From: Xanthomonas sp.
Lineage (GTDB): Bacteria; Pseudomonadota; Gammaproteobacteria; Xanthomonadales; Xanthomonadaceae
Length of the DNA: 64,000 nt
Assembly: GCA_018262705.1 (NCBI GenBank)
Contig: JADFDQ010000002.1
Span: 124,001 to 188,000, forward strand
Direction: 5' to 3'
Position 1 is the first letter of the stretch. Every line of letters starts with the position of its first letter. A model generated the notes under the pieces. The model was not told the origin of the DNA, did no database searches, and saw only the letters and a program-made list of their open reading frames with translations. Both the position numbers and the translations under genes were made by a program. This document shows, one piece after another, positions 38,028 to 45,396 of the stretch.

Positions 38028-39128
38028 ATGACACTCTGGATCGATACCCCCGACGCGCTGCGCGCGCGCAGCGCCGACCTTCCGTCCTGCATTGGGCTGG
38101 ATACCGAATTCATCCGCGAGCGCACCTACTGGCCGCAGCTGGCGCTGGTGCAGATCGCGCTCGGCCCGGACGCGGACGGCGCCATCTTGCTGGTTGACGC
38201 CCGCGCCGCAGGCATGGCCGCAGCGCTTGCCCCGCTGCTGGCCAACCCCGCCGTGGTCAAACTGATGCACAGCCCCAGCGAGGACCTGGTGGCGTTCCAG
38301 TACGCCTGCGGCGCCCTGCCGACGCCGCTGTTCGACACCCAGGCCGCCGCCGCGCTGGCCGGCGTGGGCGGCGGATTGAGCTATCAGAAACTGGTGGAAA
38401 CCGTCACCGGCATTGCCTTGACCAAGGGCGAAACCCGCTCGGACTGGATGCGCCGGCCGCTGTCCGCAGCGCAGTTGGACTATGCCGCCGATGATGTCCG
38501 CCATCTGCATGCCGTCCACACCCACCTGCGCGACAAACTGGTCGCACTCGGCCGCGCCGACTGGCTGGCCGAAGATTGCGCGCGCCAGCTCGCGCTCGCC
38601 GCCGGCCCCGGCACCGATCCGTGGCCGCACCTTGGCCTGCGCAGCGCGCGCCTCCTCGACGGCGACAGCCAGCGTCGGCTGCTGCGCCTGCTGCGCTGGC
38701 GGGACGCGCAGGCGCGCTCCAGCGACCGTCCGCGCGGCTGGATCCTCGACAACGAACTGGCGGTGACCCTGGCCCGCCGCAACCCCGGCGAACGCGGCGC
38801 ATTCACCGCCCTGCTCGACGCCGCAGCCAAAGCCCCACGCGGCCTGCGCGACGCGCTCTGGAACGCATTGATCACGCCGCTGCCGGATGAAGGCGACGCC
38901 CCGCTGGCAGACGATGACGAGCACGACAAAAAGCGCCTGCGCAGCCTGCAGGATGCCGTTTCGACCGTCGCCGCCGAGTTGCAGATTCCGGACGCTGCGC
39001 TGGCTTCACGCCGCCTGCTGAAAGGACTGCTCGACGGCAACGGCTGGACCGGCGCGCTGTCCGGCTGGCGTCGGCAGGTGCTGGAGCCACGGCTTGCACC
39101 CCTGCTGACAGCCGAACCCGTCGGCTGA
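38028..39128 (+). CDS. rnd: Ribonuclease D
   Basis: A 366-residue 3'-5' exoribonuclease for tRNA maturation. The DEDDy nuclease domain has D25 and E27 in [16 protein letters not shown], the second Asp in SPSEDLVAF, and the Tyr/Asp pair in [19 protein letters not shown] domains follow (about 205-290 and 300-360). ATG at 38028 is chosen because it begins the LDTEF domain normally; the frame extends 660 codons upstream opposite another gene, which is spurious. A tRNA-Ala gene follows 58 bp downstream. Confidence 0.95.
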   Translation: MTLWIDTPDALRARSADLPSCIGLDTEFIRERTYWPQLALVQIALGPDADGAILLVDARAAGMAAALAPLLANPAVVKLMHSPSEDLVAFQYACGALPTPLFDTQAAAALAGVGGGLSYQKLVETVTGIALTKGETRSDWMRRPLSAAQLDYAADDVRHLHAVHTHLRDKLVALGRADWLAEDCARQLALAAGPGTDPWPHLGLRSARLLDGDSQRRLLRLLRWRDAQARSSDRPRGWILDNELAVTLARRNPGERGAFTALLDAAAKAPRGLRDALWNALITPLPDEGDAPLADDDEHDKKRLRSLQDAVSTVAAELQIPDAALASRRLLKGLLDGNGWTGALSGWRRQVLEPRLAPLLTAEPVG

Positions 39129-39186
39129 GCGCACACGCCGCGCTTGCCTGAACGCCACCGCGTCCTCTAAACTGCGCGTCCCTTAC

Positions 39187-39262
<76 letters not shown>

Positions 39263-39270
39263 AATACTTG

Positions 39271-39303
39271 AAATCCCAACCCTTATCGGTTGGGATTTTT
39301 TTC
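39271..39303 (+). terminator. Intrinsic terminator after tRNA-Ala
   Basis: A 10-bp stem AATCCCAACC/GGTTGGGATT with a six-base loop followed by seven T. It is 8 bp past the tRNA end. Confidence 0.95.
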
Positions 39304-39362
39304 TGCCGGTTCCCCCAGTGTTGGCGCGGGATCTGGCGGAGCGTGGCTGGTTGCGTTTTTCA

Positions 39363-39524
39363 ACTAGGGAAGCTCTGAACAATTCAGAGCTTCCTGTCGG
39401 CCAAGGATGGCCGACCACGAATCGATCACGCAAGTGATTGATTCGTGTGAGCCGAGTCCGGGCACGTACCGGACTCGGCGTGGGCTGACAACGCCAGGAT
39501 GGCGTTGTTCAGACCATCCCTAGT
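39363..39524. repeat. Multi-hairpin repeat element, copy A
   Basis: Five consecutive hairpins: 39369-39393, 39396-39415, 39416-39447, 39451-39479 and 39488-39508, with perfect or near-perfect stems of 7 to 11 bp. The whole is bounded by an 8-bp terminal inverted repeat ACTAGGGA/TCCCTAGT. It encodes no plausible protein. A second copy, inverted, lies at 55998-56126. The gene-free stretch 39304-39644 holds this element and the terminator at 39556. Confidence 0.9.
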
Positions 39525-39555
39525 GGTTGGGCGCGACCGAGAATGCAAAGCGCGT

Positions 39556-39578
39556 AAAAAAACCGCCCGAAGGCGGTG
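39556..39578 (-). terminator. Intrinsic terminator of the acetyltransferase toxin operon
   Basis: On the minus strand the stem ACCGCC/GGCGGT with loop TTCG is followed by seven T. It lies 67 bp past the toxin stop and would end the tacA-tacT transcript. Confidence 0.85.
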
Positions 39579-39644
39579 GCGCTGGCGCAGTGCCCGCGTC
39601 TCCTTCTCAAACATCGGGGCATCCATGTGTCAGCCAAGAGAGCT

Positions 39645-40151
39645 TCATCGGGACAGCCCTGCCAGACGCCGTGCATCCTTGAGCAACAGAATCAATTGCC
39701 GCTCGTTCTCCGGTGTGGGCTCAAATCCGAAACGCCGGTAAAACGCCTCTGCCTCAGCATCAAGGGGATGTGTCAGCATCGCCCGTATGCCCGCATGCTC
39801 TGCAACGGCAATGGCTCGATGAATGGCATCCTGCAATAGGCTGAAAGCCAAGCCATGTCCTTGATAGTCTAGATCGACCGCCAGCCTTGCCAGAATGACC
39901 AGCGGGATCGGGTACTGGCCCATCCCGCGACGAACCCGCAAAGGCGCATCAAGCGTATCAATCTGGCCAACGGTCAGACTGTAATAGCCTGCAACGCGGT
40001 CACCATCGCAAGAAACAAAGGTTCTTGCCGAGCCACTACCCTGGGCTTGTCGTGCATGGCGCAGCAGCCAATCGGTAAACGCAGGCTTTCCACAATCAAA
40101 TTCTTCCACCCGATGATGAGCATCGAGTGACTGAGGTGCTAACAGGGTCAT
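39645..40151 (-). CDS. tacT: GNAT acetyltransferase toxin, TacT type
   Basis: A 168-residue GNAT protein. Toxins of this family (TacT, AtaT) acetylate the amino acid on charged tRNA and stop translation. The acetyl-CoA loop corresponds to RLAVDLDYQGHGLAFSLL (Q/RxxGxG/A form), and the catalytic Tyr is expected in EAFYRRFGFEP. It overlaps the antitoxin by 4 bp (ATGA). Identification rests on this fold plus the DUF1778 partner; activity is not proven. Confidence 0.9.
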   Translation of the reverse strand: MTLLAPQSLDAHHRVEEFDCGKPAFTDWLLRHARQAQGSGSARTFVSCDGDRVAGYYSLTVGQIDTLDAPLRVRRGMGQYPIPLVILARLAVDLDYQGHGLAFSLLQDAIHRAIAVAEHAGIRAMLTHPLDAEAEAFYRRFGFEPTPENERQLILLLKDARRLAGLSR

Positions 40152-40432
40152 TTCGCAGCCCAGACTGGACGTCGGGAAAATAGATCAACCAAACCAGGGT
40201 TATCCGAGTCCGGCCGATCCATCATGTCCAAGAGCGCCTGGTACTGACTGCCAGAAACCATAAACAGACGCTGATCGAGCAAGGTCTGCTCGGCCGCTTG
40301 GTAAGCGGCATCGAGAATAAAATCCGTCAGCGATTTGTGCGCGACTTCGGCGGCGCGGCGCAGTACGGTTTCTTGCGCTGGAGTCGCGCGCAACCCAAGG
40401 CGGGCGGAGCGCGCAGGTGCGGTGGTAGACAT
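40148..40432 (-). CDS. tacA: DUF1778 (TacA-type) antitoxin
   Basis: A 94-residue ribbon-helix-helix antitoxin of the DUF1778 family. RLGLRATPAQETVLRRAAEVAHKSLTDFILDAA is the DNA-binding domain, and the C-terminal half (about 55-94, with LDMMDRP) neutralises the toxin. It is translated first and is expected to autoregulate the operon. A GGGAGA ribosome site is 8 bases before the ATG. Confidence 0.92.
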   Translation of the reverse strand: MSTTAPARSARLGLRATPAQETVLRRAAEVAHKSLTDFILDAAYQAAEQTLLDQRLFMVSGSQYQALLDMMDRPDSDNPGLVDLFSRRPVWAAK

Positions 40433-40513
40433 AGCGGATCTCCCAATGAGCGTACATCCGGCTCAATGTTAGTACAAATGACGCAAAACGTCCATTAGAG
40501 CTTCGCGCTGACA

Positions 40514-40696
40514 CTATCCCTTGCCTATTGAGCGCGCCAGCCGCTTGTTGGCGTTCTTCTTTACGTATCCGACGGGATCTTTTTCCTTCAGCCCCTCGAC
40601 CTGCTAGACGAAGTCCTCAATTTGCGCGATGAGCAGCGGATGGGCGAACACTCTCCACCCATGGATGAGCAAGGGCGTGGGCTTGCCGTTGCTCAT
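40514..40696 (-). pseudogene. yhaV: Fragment of a YhaV-family toxin gene
   Basis: Reading from ATG 40696 gives HGWRVFAHPLLIAQIEDFV, an in-frame TAG, then QVEGLKEKDPVGYVKKNANK before a second stop. These words match the N-terminal third of YhaV ribonuclease toxins (NGW..FAHP, then EALK.KDP). The rest of the toxin and the PrlF antitoxin are not recognisable; the flanking 40697-40863 holds only short open frames. It is a relic without activity. Confidence 0.75.
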
Positions 40697-40863
40697 CCAT
40701 CGTCCGTCGACAGGGGGCATTGAGATCGATTTCGATGCCCCGGGCAGGCAGGAGTTTCGGGGAGTGACTGGCCGCCAGTGGCTGCATCGAACGCCCCGGT
40801 TCGGGTTGCCCAGCCAATCTGACGGACGTCCACGGAAACGGCCAAATGGTTCAGACGCCGCGC

Positions 40864-42537
40864 TCAGTGTTGCACCAACCTTCCCGCCTCCAGCCGCAGC
40901 ACGCGGTCGGCCAGCGCCAGACTCGCGGGGCGGTGGGTGATCATGATGACGGTGCGGTGGGCGAGGATGTCGCGGCAAGCCTCGATGAACTCCGCCTCGC
41001 CTTCCGGATCGAACATCGCGGTGGCTTCGTCGAGGATCAGGATCGCCGGATCGCGCAGCAGCGCGCGCGCCAGTGCGATCCGCTGACGCTGCCCGCCCGA
41101 CAGCCGCACGCCCTGATCGCCAACCACGGTGTCGTACCTTTGCGGCAGCGCCCTGATGAAGTCGTGCGCCCGCGCCGCCTGCGCTGCGCGCTCGATCGCG
41201 TCTAGCGACGCATCCACGCGCCCGTAGGCGATGTTCTCGCGCACGGTCGCGTTGAACAGCAGCACCTGCTGCGCCACCAGGCCGATCTGACCGCGCAGCG
41301 CCTGCAGCCGAAACTCGCGCAAATCCATACCGCCGATGGCAACGCGTCCGCCCTGCGGTTCGACCAGCCGCAGCAGCAGATGCACGAGGGTGCTCTTGCC
41401 GGCGCCGTTGACGCCGGTCAGTGCCACCGTCTCGCCGGCGCGGATGGTCAGATTCAACCCTTGAAACAGCGGCTCACGCCCCGGATAGCTGAAGTCAATC
41501 TGCGAATACACGATATCGCCAGCCACCGGCACCACCGTCTGCGTACCCGTGTCCAGCTCGGGCTTTGCCATCAGCGCATCGGACAGCCGCCGCAGCGAAC
41601 CCATCGCCGCCATCGTGCTGCCGTACACCGAGGCCAGGCTGCCCACCGGTCCGACCAGCACCATGCCGTACAGGAACACGCTGACCAACTCGCCCATCCG
41701 CATTTCGCTGCGGATCACCAGATGCCCGCCCAGCCCCAGCAGCAGCAAAATCGCGCCGGCGCCGATCGCATAGACCACCGGGTTGATCGCCCCCTGCAAT
41801 TTCGCCAACCGCAGATCCGCGTCGTACACCGCGTCGGCGCGCTGGCGGAAGTTCGCGCGTTCCGCTGGCTCGGTGCCAAACGCCTTGATCAGCGCCAGCG
41901 ATTCGAGATTTTGTTCGGCCAGCGCCGACTGTTCGGCCCAGGCTTCGGCTGAATCATGCGACAGCGGCCGCAGCCGCCGCCCGACCAACTTCAGCGCAAG
42001 AAACATCAGCGGCATCAACACCGCCACCGTGACGGCGATCGCCGGCGCCAGATGCAGCATCATCGCCAACGCCCCGATGAGGGTGAACAGCAGCGGCAGC
42101 AGCGGCAGCAGCGTGCCGGTCACATAGCCGCCGACCCGCAGTACATCGCCATACAACAGCGCCAGCACGTCGCCGCGCTGACGCGCGTTGTGCCATTCCA
42201 GCGGCAAGGACTGCAGATGCGCATAGAGTTCGGCACCGGCATCGGCCTGCAGCCGCCCCGACACCTTCTGCAACTGGATCGCCGTCACGTAGCCCAACCC
42301 TTGTTGCGCGCAGATCAGGGCGAACAGCAGCCACAGCAACGCGCCCAGATGCGCATTGAGCAACAGCCGGTCGGTCAGCACCCCGCCCAGCCACGGCTGC
42401 AGCAGCGTTGCCGTGCTTTGCACCAGCATCAGCGCCAGCACCACCGCCAGCGCCGGCAGGTGCGGGCGCAGCCACGCCCGCAGGCGCGCCAGGGCCAGCG
42501 TCTTCACCGCGTCGTCGCGCTCCCCTTTACCCCGCAT
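40864..42537 (-). CDS. ABC exporter of the lasso-peptide cluster (D protein)
   Basis: A 557-residue half-transporter: six-helix exporter domain (about 20-300) and ATPase with Walker A GVNGAGKST, signature LSGGQRQR and Walker [13 protein letters not shown]. It resembles MsbA-type lipid/peptide exporters, and its place beside B1/B2 precursor-processing genes makes it the probable lasso-peptide exporter and immunity protein. It is divergent from the PqqD gene with only 45 bp between them, so the promoters overlap. No clear ribosome site pins the start; ATG at 42537 is the first. Confidence 0.9.
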   Translation of the reverse strand: MRGKGERDDAVKTLALARLRAWLRPHLPALAVVLALMLVQSTATLLQPWLGGVLTDRLLLNAHLGALLWLLFALICAQQGLGYVTAIQLQKVSGRLQADAGAELYAHLQSLPLEWHNARQRGDVLALLYGDVLRVGGYVTGTLLPLLPLLFTLIGALAMMLHLAPAIAVTVAVLMPLMFLALKLVGRRLRPLSHDSAEAWAEQSALAEQNLESLALIKAFGTEPAERANFRQRADAVYDADLRLAKLQGAINPVVYAIGAGAILLLLGLGGHLVIRSEMRMGELVSVFLYGMVLVGPVGSLASVYGSTMAAMGSLRRLSDALMAKPELDTGTQTVVPVAGDIVYSQIDFSYPGREPLFQGLNLTIRAGETVALTGVNGAGKSTLVHLLLRLVEPQGGRVAIGGMDLREFRLQALRGQIGLVAQQVLLFNATVRENIAYGRVDASLDAIERAAQAARAHDFIRALPQRYDTVVGDQGVRLSGGQRQRIALARALLRDPAILILDEATAMFDPEGEAEFIEACRDILAHRTVIMITHRPASLALADRVLRLEAGRLVQH

Positions 42538-42582
42538 CGCCTCTCGCCTACCCTTTCCCGACCGCTGCCTTGATCCCGAAGC

Positions 42583-42876
42583 ATGACCGCAACGCCCGCC
42601 GCCGTCACCCTCGCCAGCCGCATCTCTCCTTCCGACGAGGTTCTCGCGCAGGAAGTCGCCGACGAGATCGTGCTGCTGGATTTGGCCGGCGAACGCTATT
42701 TCGGGCTCGACCCGGTCGGCACCCGGATCTGGGCGCTGCTGCCGGACGCCTCCGATCTTTCCGCCGTGCTCGATGCCCTGTGCGCGGAATTCGACGCCCC
42801 GCGCGAGCGCATCGAAACCGACCTGCTGGCGCTGATCGACTCCCTGCGCGACGCCGGTCTGGTCACGGTGGCGTGA
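42583..42876 (+). CDS. PqqD-family lasso RRE protein (B1)
   Basis: A 97-residue PqqD domain (PF05402), a RiPP recognition element that binds the leader peptide of precursors. Typical features are LAQEVADEIVLLDLAGERYFGLDPVGTRIWALL, with the beta strands that clamp the leader, followed by three helices. It is the separate B1 half of the lasso protease, with B2 starting 1 bp after its stop. Split B1/B2 is common in actinobacteria and Firmicutes and less common in proteobacteria. Confidence 0.92.
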   Translation: MTATPAAVTLASRISPSDEVLAQEVADEIVLLDLAGERYFGLDPVGTRIWALLPDASDLSAVLDALCAEFDAPRERIETDLLALIDSLRDAGLVTVA

Positions 42877-42877
42877 G

Positions 42878-43354
42878 ATGGGGCGCCGGCTGGACGGCTG
42901 GCGCGCCCTGAGCTGGCGTGAGCGCGGCCTCCTCTTTTCCTGCGCGCTCGGACTGACCGCCCTCCACGCGACGCTGGCGCTGGCCGGCTACAAACGCACC
43001 CGCCGCGTGGTCGAAGCGCTGAGCCGGCGGCGGCAGAGCCACCGCGCCAATTCGGAAGAACTGGCCAATGCCCGGCAGCTCGCCCGCCTCGCCGCCATCG
43101 CCGGCCGCCACGGCCTGGTCGATGCCACCTGCCTGCGGCAGTCGCTGCTGGTCTACGGTCGCCTGCGCCGGCGCGGGCTCGACCCGCGGTTTCAGATCGG
43201 CATCAAGCCGGCCGATGGCCCGTTTCAGGCGCATGCGTGGGTGGAATTGGACGGCGTGCGCCTGCTGCCGGGGGATGTCGGGCATCGGGCGTTCCTGCAA
43301 CCGCATCGCGGACTGGGGGCGGAGGCCGACGACCGTCAGCGCGCGGAAAATTGA
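42878..43354 (+). CDS. Lasso peptide leader peptidase (B2)
   Basis: A 158-residue transglutaminase-like cysteine protease (PF13471) that removes the leader peptide. The catalytic Cys is C85 (VDATCLRQSLL) and His119 (FQAHAWVELDG), with Asp125 the likely third residue. A hydrophobic N-terminal segment is at about 18-38. It immediately follows B1. Its last codons overlap an FNR-type box. Confidence 0.92.
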   Translation: MGRRLDGWRALSWRERGLLFSCALGLTALHATLALAGYKRTRRVVEALSRRRQSHRANSEELANARQLARLAAIAGRHGLVDATCLRQSLLVYGRLRRRGLDPRFQIGIKPADGPFQAHAWVELDGVRLLPGDVGHRAFLQPHRGLGAEADDRQRAEN

Positions 43355-43364
43355 TCCAGGTCAA
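43351..43364. promoter_or_regulatory. Possible FNR/ANR-type box
   Basis: TTGATCCAGGTCAA fits TTGAT-N4-(A/G)TCAA, the FNR-family operator. It overlaps the B2 stop codon and ends 57 bp before the first precursor. No convincing -10 is placed for class II activation, so it may be coincidental or act with a weak core promoter. Confidence 0.5.
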
Positions 43365-43421
43365 GGCGGTCCATGCGCCGATTTTGCAAGGTACGGGAGG
43401 ACTTCTCAACTTACCGATCCC

Positions 43422-43592
43422 ATGAAGCACGAACCGCAGCGCCCCACCTTCCCTGCCATGCCACGCTGGAGCGCACCAAAACTGATGACGTTCGGCAGCC
43501 TGCGCACCCTGACCGCCTCGGGATCCGGGTAGGTCATCGAACTGGGAACGGAGGTCTGCCAGCCCGTCACCACGCGCCGCGCCTGCAAGTAA
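43422..43592 (+). pseudogene. Lasso precursor A1, in-frame amber stop in core
   Basis: ATG 43422 opens a leader of 32 residues with W16-SAP19-KL21...G25.....T31, matching the lasso leader rule (Y/WxxPxL...G.....T, Thr at -2). The core would begin SGSG, then a TAG at 43530-43532, then VIE and 16 more residues ending A-C-K before TAA. Position 8 of the core is Glu, as in A2 and A3, and Cys is penultimate. So the sequence after the stop keeps the core pattern. It is either a recently broken precursor or one that needs readthrough. The ribosome site is weak. Confidence 0.75.
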
Positions 43593-43639
43593 TTAACGGA
43601 ATCCGCGTCCGGGCACGACTGCCACCTGAACGAAACTGC

Positions 43640-43669
43640 TTGCGTTCCGAAAAAAAATTGCGCTAGGAT
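43640..43669 (+). promoter_or_regulatory. Candidate sigma-70 promoter before precursor A2
   Basis: TTGCGT and TAGGAT are spaced by 18 bp, with an A8 run between them, 37 bp upstream of the A2 start. Confidence 0.5.
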
Positions 43670-43705
43670 GCGTCATCGCCTGAATTCATTCATCCGCGAG
43701 GGGCC

Positions 43706-43891
43706 ATGGAACGCAGAATCGAGCAGGCAATGCCGCAAGGGAACTATGCGACACCGCAATTGAGGCTGTATGGCAGCGTGGCTGGACTGACCGCCGGCGG
43801 AACCGGCATGCTGTTCGAGACCGGCATGTTCACAAACTGCAATGACGGCATGACACCTGGCAACGATCCCACGAAGAAACACTGCGTCTAG
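43706..43891 (+). CDS. Lasso precursor peptide A2
   Basis: A 61-residue precursor. The leader (1-30) holds Y14-ATP17-QL19..G23 and Thr29 at -2; it is bound by B1 and cut by B2 after A30. The predicted core starts GGTGMLFE, so Gly1 would be joined to Glu8 (residues 31 and 38), the same ring size and start as microcin J25. The 23-residue tail contains Cys45 and Cys60 (penultimate), which are 15 apart and could form a disulfide. GAGGGG lies 6 bases before ATG 43706. Confidence 0.88.
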   Translation: MERRIEQAMPQGNYATPQLRLYGSVAGLTAGGTGMLFETGMFTNCNDGMTPGNDPTKKHCV

Positions 43892-44059
43892 GCCCGTCAG
43901 GCTGCGCTCGCGTTCCCGATTCCATTTGGAACCGTTTCCGGTTGGCGTCCTGTCAGCCCGAAGCGTGCGGCGCAGGTCGATGAACGCCCCCAGACGGGCA
44001 GCGGGCCTGTATGCCTGCCACCACAATAACCCTTGAACTGCGTTATACTTGCGCATGAG

Positions 44060-44083
44060 CCCCGCCTTGGCGGGGATTTTCTT
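44060..44083 (+). terminator. Intrinsic terminator between precursors A2 and A3
   Basis: The stem CCCCGCC/GGCGGGG with a TT loop is followed by ATTTTCTT. It would end transcripts of A2, and partial readthrough or a separate start would be needed for A3 and the downstream enzymes. The 221-bp spacer 43892-44112 contains no gene. Confidence 0.75.
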
Positions 44084-44112
44084 GTGTCGATTGCTCACGG
44101 GGGGCGATCAAG

Positions 44113-44331
44113 GTGGATAGTTCGCGAGATCCAATTCAACGTATTGCCAAAACCTACGCAACGCCGACGTTGAAGTTGTACGGCAGCGTTGTCGCCTTGA
44201 CCGCCGGCGGTACCGGCATGGTCAGCGAGGCCAATCTTCCCGCCTCGGATCCGTGGAGGGACGTTGCGATCGACAAGTGCAACCATGGCCTGCCGTTCAG
44301 TGCACACCAAGACTACAAACATTGTCGTTGA
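44113..44331 (+). CDS. Lasso precursor peptide A3
   Basis: A 72-residue precursor starting at GTG 44113 with GGGGGG upstream. The leader has Y15-ATP18-TL20..G24 and Thr30 at -2. The predicted 41-residue core begins GGTGMVSE, with Glu39 as the ring residue at position 8. Cys56 and Cys71 (penultimate) are again 15 apart. The leader-core junction (YGSV..LTAGGTGM) is nearly identical to A2, while tails differ, typical of diversified precursors. Confidence 0.88.
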   Translation: MDSSRDPIQRIAKTYATPTLKLYGSVVALTAGGTGMVSEANLPASDPWRDVAIDKCNHGLPFSAHQDYKHCR

Positions 44332-44400
44332 GTCATCCACCCAGCGAAATCGAGTGAATCACCGCAACCGCCACCGCGTTGCTCCCCATCGGGAACAACG

Positions 44401-45396
44401 ATGACGGCTGCGGCCGCGCCGTGCTTCGCCGGCCATCGGGTCATCAGCGAAATTCCGCTGCCTGCCTTGCCCTGTCCTGGCGGTATTGACGCCGGTGCAT
44501 TCCTGCGCATCCGACTTCTTCCGCAACCGCCAACGCACAACTTGACAACGCCGCGCTGGCGCCACCAGTGGTACGAAGACGACGGCAGCCTGAGCCTGCG
44601 CGTGGCCAAGCTGGACAATGACGTCGACGCTGCGTCCGCCCGCTACCTGCTGCAATCCCCGAAACAAACCGACTTCCTGCTGGAGCCGGATAACGCTGCC
44701 ATCGCGGTCGATCCCGCGCCCGGGCTGGCCGACAACACCCTTGAACATCTGCTGCTCGATCAGGCCCTCCCGCGATTGTTGGCCGGCATGGGGCGGCTGG
44801 TCGTTCACGCCAGCCTCGTGAACACCGGCGCAGGCGCGCTGGCCTTCGTGGGTCGCAGCGGCTGGGGCAAATCCACCCTCGCCGCCCTGTTCCATCGACG
44901 CGGTTTTCCGGCGCTGTGCGACGACTGCGCCCTGCTCGATCACCACGACGCCGGCGTGTTCGCCACCCCCAGCTACCCCGGATTTCGCCTGTACGCGGAC
45001 AGCATCGCGGCCGCGCAGGTGAACTCGCCCAGCGTCGGCCCGGTCTCCGACTACACCGACAAGCAGCGGATCATCGGCATCGAGACGGCGCAGGCATCGC
45101 TGTTGCCGCAGCCGCTGCGCGCGATCCACGTGCTGTCCGACCCTGCGATCGACAGCCGCGCCATCACCTTCGAACCCCTGTCCCCCGCCGCGGCCTGCAT
45201 GGCCCTGGTCGAACACGCCTTTCGCCTCGATCCCAGCGACGCCGCCCGAACCGTGCGACACTTGCAACAGGCCAGCGCGGTTTCGCAGGCCGTTCCGGTG
45301 TACCTGCTACGCTATCCGCGCGAGTACGCACTCAGCGATGAACTGACCGACCGCCTGATGGATTACGCCAGCCGACTGCCCGCAGCCACCGAATGA
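44401..45396 (+). CDS. HPr-kinase-like lasso tailoring kinase
   Basis: A 331-residue protein with an HPr kinase/phosphorylase C-terminal-like domain. Walker A is GRSGWGKST at 151-159, preceded by VVHASLV with His136, and LCDDCALL follows, as in the lasso kinases PadeK and ThcoK, which phosphorylate a C-terminal Ser of the precursor. Here the precursors end in Val, Arg or Lys, so the target residue is unclear. The end overlaps the methyltransferase start by 4 bp. Confidence 0.85.
   Translation: MTAAAAPCFAGHRVISEIPLPALPCPGGIDAGAFLRIRLLPQPPTHNLTTPRWRHQWYEDDGSLSLRVAKLDNDVDAASARYLLQSPKQTDFLLEPDNAAIAVDPAPGLADNTLEHLLLDQALPRLLAGMGRLVVHASLVNTGAGALAFVGRSGWGKSTLAALFHRRGFPALCDDCALLDHHDAGVFATPSYPGFRLYADSIAAAQVNSPSVGPVSDYTDKQRIIGIETAQASLLPQPLRAIHVLSDPAIDSRAITFEPLSPAAACMALVEHAFRLDPSDAARTVRHLQQASAVSQAVPVYLLRYPREYALSDELTDRLMDYASRLPAATE

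Noticed and set aside
39363..39524. tRNA or tmRNA-like cloverleaf
   Set aside because: Five independent hairpins without T-loop or acceptor pattern; a repeat element fits better.
43530..43532. Pyrrolysine insertion at the amber codon of precursor A1
   Set aside because: No pylT or pylS is in the window and the group is not known for pyrrolysine; a nonsense change is simpler.
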